DNA of 60,000 bases, taken from the NCBI GenBank assembly GCA_030141605.1, contig JAQGDQ010000144.1:374001-434000 (forward strand), read 5' to 3'. Positions 50,988 to 60,000 of the stretch are shown piece after piece. The position numbers and the translations under genes were made by a program. Origin of the DNA: Tubiluchus corallicola. Lineage: Eukaryota > Priapulida > Priapulimorpha > Priapulimorphida > Tubiluchidae. The notes beneath the pieces were generated by a model, which had not been told where the DNA came from, ran no database searches, and saw nothing but the letters and a program-made list of their open reading frames with translations. How positions within the stretch are numbered: the first letter of the stretch is position 1; every line of letters starts with the position of its first letter.

Positions 50988-52159
50988 TTCACTTCTGCTA
51001 ACGTGACCGCACCAAGAATACCTGTCTTATACTGAACTCCTGTCAATATTCTAGTATACTAGACTAGAATGGCAAGTGTCTTTATCTGAAATCAAAAGAA
51101 GAAATATGTGGTTCTTTCAAATCTATAATTACCAAATGACTCAGTAAACTACACATGCTATGGTTTGATGTTAAAAGCATTACAAGCTAGGCGATTATGT
51201 ACTTAAACTAATATTACTATGTAGCTTTAGTAGCTGTAATAACAACAACAGATTAATAGAAAACGATAGGCAGTGATAATATGTTATGTCACAACAAATA
51301 GCTCGACTTAACTCGAGTTAATAGGAACCATCCGAAGTCAGGAGCCTGACCAGTTTATTTGGATTTCCTTGTCAGACCTAAAATGTCGATGAAGTACCAA
51401 ACACATAAATAAGGTAAAATTTGTCATGTAATCAATATTTCAATCAATTTATTTCATTTGATGTAGTAACTAGAATTAAATGCATTTTAGATCAATTTTA
51501 ATTGCTTTATCATAGCAAGAGCTACCCTAGTGCAGAACTAGAAGTAAATCTAAAGACAAAGTCAGTCACAAGTTGACATGCAGCTAAAACTGACAATTTG
51601 TACAAAGGTCGATGAGTCTGTGGGTCTATCTATTTGGTATTGTTGACGTTTTGATCTTTCGCCAACCTGCCTCTATTTTTATTAACAACAACAACAATCT
51701 CTTCCCACCACGTTGTGTTACTCCTTTGCACTTTTTATATCACCTTTTCTGCACAACGCACAAAATGATACAACTTACAAGACTTATAATAAAAACATCT
51801 GCAAAAGCCATACAATCGCTCAGATATCCTGGAAATTTAATTAGATATACAAACAAGCTTGTTTACAAGAACTACCTTAAACATTTACAATGCAGGGCAC
51901 GTAAATTGAAACTGACTTGAAAAAGAACTTAGTGAATGCGTTGTTACAACTTGAGATATAAAAATGCACTGGTAAGCTGAAATTCTCACAGCATTACTTG
52001 CAAGGCACTGTTCTTAATCACTCATTCGCATCGTTCTTAATTACTACACAATTAGCATAGTTCAAAATTAAGAAAGCAGAACTAGTATCTTGCGAATTCA
52101 TTCACCTTTACTCTACACGAAACAAACATCACAGCTTACTCAACCCTAACTGTGTTCAT

Positions 52160-52406
52160 AGTTCTTTACAAAGTGAAAGTGTGCAATGAGCATGCGTTGC
52201 CTGAGTCTGAAAGGCAGTTTTTCTGCCACCTGGCGAGTGTTCCCCTGGCAACGGCAACGCTTTTGGAAAGCAGTTACATAGTTGATTTTAAATTAAAATT
52301 ATTAACTTGGATAGCTAAGATAAATAAAGATGTTCAACAACTTCAACCAAATCTATCTTTAGGAGTAGAAGAACGTACGCTGTTAGCTGCAGATAGAAGA
52401 AGGTAG
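52160..52406 (+). CDS. uncertain open frame, possible exon
   Basis: An open frame of about 80 codons includes FCHLASVPLATATLLESSYI, then LLTWIAKINKDVQQLQPN and ends LLAADRRR. It has no ATG in frame. A donor-like AAG/GTAGAA overlaps its end at about 52404-52410. Its composition looks coding, but no upstream or downstream exon in compatible phase was found; it does not fit the CCDC40 exon at 54591. It may be an exon of an unrecognised gene or an unidentified transposon remnant. Confidence 0.25.
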
Positions 52407-52811
52407 AATACCCTGATCAATGTTGATACCTCAATGCATACAACAGGTGGAACGAGATTTTGAAGAAGAAGTACAATTTTTGTTTACAAAGTGAATATAT
52501 TATCTAAAGTACATCAACGGTTAACAAAGTTGATGCCAGACAAAAACATTTTCTTGTACGTAAATTTCTTGTTCCAGGTCATTCACAGTGAATCAGTCAG
52601 CGATACAGTACAGTAATTGCTGTGTTGTATATTTAATTTGTCTTTTTTCACGTGTCAGTTAGTGAGTGTCCAGGGTGAGTGAGAAGGGCAATATCCTAGG
52701 GTCGAATATTCGAATAATGAATCATTGGAAATCCCCATCCTTAGTTTGTACTATTAGGAATTATGATTAGAATAGCAGTTAATAGAAAAGTGGTTAATAG
52801 TCGAAACTGTC

Positions 52812-53380
52812 CAAATGAGAGCTTTCAACATGTTACCGGAACTAATGAACTTGACGTATGAAAGTCAGTTAAAACGAATAGGTTTAACTACATTAGCTTT
52901 TAGACGTTTACGTGGCCAACTAATTGATATATACAAATATGTATCTGGAGTTTACAGCTGTGATGATTGTCCTGTTAAATTAGAAGTACATCGTACAGCA
53001 AGATCAGGTCCTATTCTTCATAAATCAAGAACTGCACACAAAACTGGTAAATACGACTATTTTTCTTGTACGATGCCAGAAATCTGGAATAGATTGCCCT
53101 GTGATGTGAGAACAGCAACATCTGTAAATTTATTTAAATCAAAATTAGATAGACACTAGGAACATCATCCATTGAAATTTAATCACCGTGCTAATTGGAA
53201 CATGCCTATAACAAGGATGCTGGATTACATATTATAGTGAGAAAACTTGCCAGTGGAGTCACCTAGGTGTTGATGACAATCTATTAAATGTGCAATTTGT
53301 CGCAATTACAGTCGAAGAACTATTTGTCTCAAAAGTTATATTATAACTACTGGAGATTTACTACTACTACTACTACTAAA
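52812..53380 (+). pseudogene. 5'-truncated LINE with CTA-repeat tail
   Basis: An open frame of 115 codons (52815-53159) reads RAFNMLPELMNLTYESQLKR, then IGLTTLAFRRLRGQLIDIYK, and ends PEIWNRLPCDVRTATSVNLF plus KSKLDRH. This is the C-terminal end of a CR1-like reverse transcriptase protein, intact to its stop. About 185 bases of 3' UTR follow, then a (CTA)n tract at about 53348-53379, which fits the short-repeat 3' end of CR1-type elements. All upstream parts of the element are missing. Confidence 0.8.
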
Positions 53381-53429
53381 AGTGGTTGTTTATTATGGTG
53401 GTACTGGATAGTAAATTTTGATAGTTGGG

Positions 53430-54433
53430 CAAAACTGGCAGTACGGTGTGGTACAAAAGAAACTTAAAAGTACAGTACGGTGCGGTACAGTATGAAATTA
53501 CGTACCTTTTCCGTACCATTTGTACGTACCGGCTCTTGTACTTCGTTTTTTATTGGTCAGCAAATTAGCATGACGACTTGTTTTGCCTCATGGGTAGGGG
53601 CTTAATGTTCTCCCCTAGTTATCATAAATTGGTTGCTTTGGATGAAAAAGCAACAAGTTGTTTAGAAGCGTCGGTTGTCATTTCCCATAAATTACCTTAC
53701 CTTTATTGTTGTAGGTATACATACTGGGCATTGTGCTTACCAGGTTTGACACCTGCTCTAACTGCTGTTTCTCAGAATTGTATAAGAATATACTGCTGTG
53801 TACGGTAAAATAGCACGGGTAAAAATAACAAGGTAAAAAATTATGCCTTTTTTCCTGTGCGATTTCTACCTGCTGTGCTGTTTTACCTACGTTTGTTCTT
53901 GTTTCAAAAAATCTGCACAGCTTGAGTGCAACATCTGACTTAAGGATTTGGTTTGCCAACAAAAGAAATTTGATACGTACTAGCCTAACACGTTAACCTG
54001 CGTAGCTTGCGTGGTATAGTTTACAAACGTTTTATGGCAAGACACTAAATTTGAATCATCATTAAAAATTTGTCACTAGTGAGCACGTAATTTAAGATAA
54101 CCATTAAAATCTAGTTAATGACCGCAACTCATAATGTCTGCCACAAAATTATTTATTAAGAAAAAGTAACTCAAACTTATATATCGTGTAACTTTTGTAA
54201 CCTAAAATAATTATCCCATGGTAGTTCTTACAGCAGTTCTGTTTTTATAGTTTGCATAAAGTCATAACAATAGTTGATAAACTTGCGTTTTTACAATTAA
54301 CTTTTATGCTACTCTTTATCTTTTTATAGTAGATCATACATACACTTGGTACGAATTAAGGTAGTACAGTACGATTCGACTATGTAGGTACGGTACGGTA
54401 TTTTTTCCGTGCCATACCGTACTGCCAGCCGTG
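53430..54433. mobile_element. hAT-like non-autonomous element, 1004 bp
   Basis: The ends CAAAACTGGCAGTACGG (left) and CACGGCTGGCAGTACGG (right, inverted) match well. They are followed inward on both sides by GTACGGTACGG-type repeats and a TTTTTCCGTACC-like block. Flanking 8-mers TAGTTGGG (53422-53429) and CAGTTGGG (54434-54441) match at seven of eight positions. The interior has no transposase. It lies 50 bases after a LINE tail. Confidence 0.8.
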
Positions 54434-54613
54434 CAGTTGGGTCATTATGAATGATGTAAATTATGAACTTTCTTTGAAGTAAATAGACAAAAGTAAACAC
54501 AAATATTGTGTTTTTTTAAACTGGCAATAATAATATACTGGTATGAATTATAATTTTATGAATTTAATTAAAAGTCATTTGCTTATATAGTTAGACACAA
54601 AGTCAAGTTAAAA

Positions 54614-57600
54614 ATGGCAAACACTACAGAAACACTGACTGTCAATCAAAATATTGAAGAAGAAAATGCCCGTGATATAGCTGATGAAGATAGTACTTAT
54701 CTTATGATGGACCCAGATCATGTACGTATGAATAAACATTGAGCAATGTGAAACTTTTTATGCACTATTATCTTATTTGAACTGATTACATAGTTGTAGC
54801 TTACAATTTAAATTGGGCTGAATTAAATTTGCTGATGCTGTTAAGCCTAGATTCATATGAGATAAACTGTCAAGCACTTTCAGTAGGTTTCATTTTCTTT
54901 CACACTGAATATAATTAGTATGTAAATTTAAAATAAGCGACCATATACAGACTATATATTTTTTGGATGCGAGGACTAGCTGTGTCCAACTGTGCACGTC
55001 TGTAAACTAAAAAATGTCCGGCTGGTTAGTAAATGGATGGGTGATTGCCAGGAGTTATTTAGTGATTTATTTTAGATGATTCCATCTGTCATATTGTCCC
55101 CAGCTTTTTTTCTCCTTGTGGGAGGACTTCTGAATGTATATGTGTGTGTGCATGCATGCACTCATGCGTGTATGTGTGCCACTTCTAATAAATTTTGAAT
55201 TGTTGCATGCATTGTCATATTCTATCTGATATTTTTCATTTAATGTGTTTTTCTACAAAAAGAAAAACTGGCCGAGTTTTTAGTGTAACGCGCTATTTAA
55301 ATGTTCATTTTTTACTTTCAGCCATTAATGAAAAGATTTCAAGCTGCACTGGGAACACAGTTGGAAAAGCAGCATGAAAGCATAAAATTAGAACTAAGAG
55401 AAATGGTAATTATGCGACAACGTTTTGCATAAACAGAGAAATATATATTTATTTTTGTCCTGAAATTCACTGCTGCATAAAATATAATGGACAGTAATTT
55501 AAAGGAAAGTTAGAAAAAAACAACAGTGATGCGTAGTATCTGATCACAAAGGTATAAGTAAATTTGGGAAAGTGAAGAAGAAAGGGTTGCAAAGGATTAA
55601 TTAGTCACAGCTTGTTATCTGCACAAATTTTGAAAACCAGATAATTGAAGTGTAAAATTTTTATTATCATCACATTCAGTACAATTTAGTGCATTCATTG
55701 CATAGCATCATAAGGTGATATCATGTGTTATACTATACATATATATATATGTCAAAGAAATAATTGTACGGCAGTGAACAATGCATTATGCTTCATGCAT
55801 ATCATAATTATTTTTTCTGTTAAGCAAGGTGCGTGTGTAAATGACAAAATGGTCGCACACTATCCTCATGCTACTTAAATGGATTATTGCCAATTTCATT
55901 GTTTTGTCTGTTACTGTATTTTGTTATGTTAAATAAATCTCACAGTTCATAGTTCATAAAACATTAGGGAAACAAAAGCTTATGTAAGCACAAGTGAGTC
56001 TCCAATTAAGCCCATCTGAGTTATCCAGTGGCGCATATAGCTATCTGGATTCCTCACATGATTTGCTCCGTGAAAATTTATTGTTGCTCTCTGTTCTATT
56101 ATGGCAGAGTAGAATCTTGTTTTCAAAAAAGCCTGTGTTTACAGGTTTGATTTCCTTGCTGTTTTGGTAATGCTGACACAATTGTAACAAAAAACCTACA
56201 GTAAACCCAATAAACTTCAACTGCAAGGGTATCATTTTGCATCTCCACGTTTGCTTATGGTAATCATTATGGTTTATTCTGCGTACAAAAATTCTTTATG
56301 CCTGTGCTCCAAGAGAATGCAGTTTTGTACGAACTGTTATAGTAACATTTGTAGTTATCATCAAATATGTTTGCAATAATGCTGGTTATCCAGATATTAT
56401 TAGATAATTAAACAATCTTTAATGTTATAGTATACTAACTGATTGACTATAATGCCATGTGTGCTTATGAATAACACTTTTGTTCTTTATTTAGATTGAG
56501 GCTTTAAGGAACGGAAAACGAGAACGGGAAGACTTGGCAGATCAGCTATATAGTACTCAGCAGGTTTTCCCTTTAAATTTGATTAAGCTAAAAAAGCCTC
56601 AGCTATTTTTTGCAAAAAGTCTTTTATAACAGACCAAATGTGCCTAATATAGAAACATGTGCTCTTGCTGAAAGATAACAATGAGGAGATTAATTTTGCA
56701 GTAAGATGGTTTTCATAGCATATGTTAACAAGCTGTGTTTTCAGGAGCTTGCAAGACAACAGATGCTACTGGAAGCTGAACAAGATGAGTGCAACCGACT
56801 GAGCGAAGAGAGGTCACGCTTTGAGCACAAGGTTAAAGAATTGCAAAACAATCGAAATCAGCTTTTAACAAGTGCCAAACAAAACCGAAAAAGAGGCAAG
56901 GAATATTATTATATTATTTAAGTTACTGATCCTTTCATTAGCTTTGTATGACAACATACAAAGCAAAGTGGGTAAATTTATTGTTGCATTACTAATTAAA
57001 AGTGAAAGGCACAAACTGAAAGCATGTTTTTTACTTGCAGCATTCAAGTTTTTTCCATTTTTACTTCTAATTTGCTTCTTTCACCCATTTTTGCATGAGT
57101 TATGACTGAGTTGTCAATGAAGAACTAAACTACCATAATGATAACCTGATAGGGGCAAAGTACTGAGTTACTGAAACAAGTTTAAATCACATAAAAGAAT
57201 TACATCTATTCCAGAAGTGATCTTGACAAATCACCAACATAAAAATAGCAATCTGCTGCATTATTTTGCATTAGTGCTAGATTGCCTTAATTGAAATTAC
57301 TGCAATTGTCTACAGTACATGTAGTATAACAACATAACACAACTATATTATTACAGCTGCTGAATTGAAACTGGAACTTGATGGATTGACAAATAAGTTG
57401 GCACAATTGGATCGAGGAAAGGATGACGTGCATTCAGACATCATTGTCATGAAACGTGCTGCCAACAAAGCAAATCAGGAACTGTCCAAAGCAGCAAGTG
57501 AAAAACAAAAGCAAGTAAGTCATCCATCCCACTGAGTTTTGTCAGGATGGTGGTGCCTGCCATCTGGTGACACTATATAGTTCTTTATTAGACTCCTCTT

Positions 57601-58285
57601 GTTTTCTGTGAGGTGATCACAGCAGGCTATTAAGCATGTGTTGTCTACTATTATTGTTTATTTTTGCCCATTTGTTGATCAAGAAAAGCCAATGGACCAA
57701 TCAACAAAGCAAAGTTAACTAATATTTTTTCAATTATTTTGAACAATGCAAACTAGTCTTAATTTGAATCTACCTTTTTCTTGCTGCACATTTTCCATGT
57801 GGTAAACAAAACAATTTTGTGATTTTCTGCAACAAAGTTGTTCAACAAAGCTGCTTTGTTACAATATTATCAAGAGTTATAAATTTAGGACAAGGGTTCT
57901 AAAAAATTGTATCAGCTAGAATTTGAACCTAGGTGTTGTGGTATTAGACGATATTTTCTACCTAGGCCAAGCTATCTGCACATGGTTGAAACAGGTCCGA
58001 ATTCTTGTACTAGTGAGTTGGCTTTAGTACACGCAGTCCATCAGAGCCACTTGTCCACGATTAAATGAAACTAATTAATTTATATGCTACCATAAACGAT
58101 ATTATGCTCAATACTGTTAAATATTTTGCATATATTATATTCAGGATCTGCTAGTTAATAAACTGACGGAAAAAATAGAACAGCTGGATGAAGCAATTAA
58201 ACTTTATGAAGCACAATACAAAACCCAAAGTGATGAAACAAAGACCACAAGACAGAATCTAACAGAAGCATATACAGAAATTGAG
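54614..58285 (+). CDS. CCDC40: coiled-coil protein CCDC40, N-terminal part (runs off the window)
   Basis: Six in-phase exons: 54614-54721, 55322-55405, 56495-56563, 56745-56895, 57357-57514 and 58145-58285, giving 237 codons so far. After a short acidic leader comes MMDPDHPLMKRFQAALGTQL, the hallmark start of the conserved CCDC40 region. Coiled-coil segments follow: EALRNGKREREDLADQLY, DIIVMKRAANKANQELSK and DLLVNKLTEKIEQLDEAIKL, then YEAQYKTQSDETKTTRQNL. These match from memory the order of segments in human CCDC40, which with CCDC39 forms the 96-nm axonemal ruler that places inner dynein arms and nexin links. The long acidic N-terminus of the human protein is absent. The fourth intron uses a GC donor (AGAG/GCAAGG at 56896), needed to keep phase. 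The remaining exons lie right of the window, beyond a LINE insertion. Confidence 0.93.
55135..55178. repeat. TG/CATG-rich microsatellite
   Basis: Tract of TGTGTGTG, CATGCATGCA and TGTGTG in the first CCDC40 intron. Confidence 0.7.
57900..57985 (-). repeat. tRNA-like SINE head
   Basis: The minus strand has an A-box-like GATAGCTTGGCCTAGGT and, about 35 bases on, a B-box CCTAGGTTCAAATTC. It is in the fifth CCDC40 intron. The B-box is the same as in the copy at 6690-6765 over GGTTCAAAT. Confidence 0.45.
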
Positions 58286-60000
58286 GTACTTTATAATTTA
58301 TAAACCTCTTCATGTTTATTATAGTTAAGGACTTTTAAGTTTGATTCTAATTTTAACTGAAAATCTCTTTGAGTTTTCCTTTGGGTTTTTTATTACAACA
58401 AAACTTGAGTGAAAATATGGATTTAATTGAGTTAACAGTTTCTCTTAGTAAACGGGAAAGATATTTGCTCATCTAGTTCAGTCACAGTTGCAATGCCCCC
58501 ATATATGCATTATAAAGGCTTTACATATGAAGCGGAACTTGCCTATTTACTAAAATAGCTTTACCATTTATGACTTGCGATGTTTTGAATTGCTGTAGCT
58601 ATTAAAAGTTTTTAAACGTTTTCTTTGCATTGGGCTTGAACTCTTTTGTTAGTTAGATACACGACAAAATTATGATGTTTATATTTAGTTTACTATCAAT
58701 GGAAGCATAAAATCATAATATGTAACAATAACAAGATATAAGTAATATTCACATTCAGTTAGTTAAAAGGCTTAGTAACATTGATATTATTTCATCCTTT
58801 GTAAAGTCGGGAATGAGAAATTCATTACGAGTAGTCCAATATAATGCATAAGAAACGTCAGAATCACTATAATGTTCATTTTCACAAATCATTACTCTAG
58901 AGAAAATAGGATTTTTACCAAAGTAGGTATACCCGAATACTGATTTAGAATGGATATAGAACAGAATAGGCTGAGTGCAGAATTATTAATCTTTCTACAT
59001 AAAGTTTGCGACCGTTTGGCTGCTAGGTTAATAAAAGGTTTAATTTCAGCAATGCAAGGCGTCATGCTAACGTGAGAATTTTTCGGAAGCAACAAAACAC
59101 GGCGTAAAGCATTTCTAAATTCAACGTTTAAAATATTAATGCATTTGTCAGATAAGTTAGAAGTCGAGCAACCATAAAATGAGCAGCAAAATGATTGAAA
59201 CAATTCCAATAAAAAGCATCTATTTGTTATCGATTTAAAAAAGCAAAGCATAGAATTAACACTAGCTATGAAAACATCACGACACCGTGATACATCATTA
59301 ATTGGGTTTAAATCATAAGATAGTGTTTGACGTAAATGACACAACTCATTATACTATTTAAGTGCTATTCCATTAATTTCAATTTTGGGTGCCTGTCCAG
59401 ATACACTTAAATATATTTTGATTTTTGTACATTAAAAACTATGTCATGTTCTGTAGTGTATTGGGCACATATGTTAAGCATTGTTTTCAAGGCAGTAACT
59501 GTAATGGTGAGAAGAGTATCATCGGCGTAACCTAAAAGAGCAGTAAATAAATGTGGCATCCAACTTTAGCATCTTCTAGAGAGATTATTAGATCATTAAC
59601 ATACACTGCAAATAATACACCTGGAAGAATGCTGCCTTGTTTTATTCCATTGGTAGTGGAAAAGATGATTTAGTTTTGTTCCACATAACACACATAGGCT
59701 GATTTAGATATCCATTTAACATAAGGGCAAGAGCAGACTAAGGAGCAAGGGCAAGAGCAGAGCAAGGTAAAGAACATTGTTTTCAAGTTTCTTAAATAGC
59801 GTTAATATATTTACACGATCGAAAGCTTTAGAACAGTCAATTACACAATAGTAAACTGGTGTGTTTTTATTGAGATAAGCGTTTAGTGTCTTTCAGCACA
59901 AGATTGCACAAAATCTGTGGACAGTAGCTATATTTCAGCATTGTATTAAATGTACAAAGAGAGCATTATGTGATTACTGTATAGACCTTTCGTACCATCC
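58286..60000. other. CCDC40 intron with antisense LINE
   Basis: After the donor at 58286 no further CCDC40 exon is visible to the window edge. From about 58850 the sequence is a minus-strand non-LTR retrotransposon. The stretch 58286-58850 shows nothing that I recognise. Confidence 0.6.
58850..60000 (-). mobile_element. non-LTR retrotransposon (LINE), 3' part, broken
   Basis: Read on the minus strand from the window edge, fragments of a reverse transcriptase appear in the right order: CVIDCSKAFDRVNILTLFKK (about 59860-59800), then GIKQGSILPGVLFAVYVNDL (about 59645-59590), then LGYADDTLLTITVTALKTML with the YADD catalytic box (about 59535). A 150-codon open stretch (59344-58892) follows, with LRQTLSYDLNPINDVSRCRD and a SFYGC motif. 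Frameshifts separate the blocks, and a short GGGCAAGAGCAG duplication near 59740 adds to the damage. It is a dead copy, possibly CR1/L2-like, antisense to CCDC40; its 5' part is beyond the window. Confidence 0.82.

Larger units (their letters stand above)
50988..54613. other. divergent intergenic region
   Basis: This separates the PPxY membrane-protein gene (-) from CCDC40 (+). It contains an unexplained open frame (52152-52406), a LINE tail with a CTA-repeat end and a 1-kb hAT-like element. An acceptor-like TTATATAG ends at 54590, 23 bases before the CCDC40 start codon, suggesting a 5' UTR intron. Confidence 0.5.

Noticed and set aside
56026-56040. CAGTGGCGCATATAG, resembling a hAT terminus
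   Set aside because: No partner end or target duplication found nearby.
1-60000. CRISPR arrays, operons, rRNA or intact tRNA genes
   Set aside because: The split genes, splice sites and animal families show eukaryotic DNA; no such elements were seen, only tRNA-like SINE heads.

Overview
This is a gene-bearing, AT-rich stretch of a metazoan nuclear genome. The genes are split into many short exons with GT-AG (and two apparent GC-AG) introns. Several products belong to animal families: a whirlin-type PDZ protein, dynein light chain DNAL4, the ciliary protein CCDC40, and a CARD plus death-fold adaptor. DNAL4 and CCDC40 point to an animal with motile cilia. The remains of hAT-, pogo- and LINE-type elements and the moderate intron sizes fit an invertebrate, but I cannot name the phylum from the sequence.

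Layout, left to right. 1-4345 ends with one unrecognised terminal coding exon on the + strand (3806-4077). 7135-9336 holds the last three resolved exons of a whirlin-like gene (+), with a 51-bp minisatellite and a hAT-like element in its introns. 13215-24564 is a 15-exon gene (-) for a 564-residue protein with EF-hand-like pairs and two nucleoside 2-deoxyribosyltransferase-like domains. 29166-34127 is a five-exon gene (+) for a 366-residue CARD/death-fold protein. 38592-41996 is DNAL4 (-). 46169-50987 is a three-exon gene (-) for a two-pass membrane protein with three PPxY motifs. From 54614 to beyond the right edge is the 5' part of CCDC40 (+), with a LINE inserted antisense in the last visible intron.

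The rest is intergenic or intronic DNA rich in decayed transposons. Four hAT-like non-autonomous elements keep recognisable 8-bp target duplications. There are also a GGGGCCATCC-ended MITE, two copies of a fold-back family, a pogo-like MITE, at least five LINE fragments, two tRNA-like SINE heads and several tandem duplications.

The genes do not form an operon and show no obvious shared pathway, although DNAL4 and CCDC40 both act in axonemes and whirlin in hair-cell or photoreceptor type projections. The two least ordinary products are the CARD/death-fold protein and the duplicated deoxyribosyltransferase-like protein, whose two domains both keep a glutamate at the position expected for the family's nucleophile.
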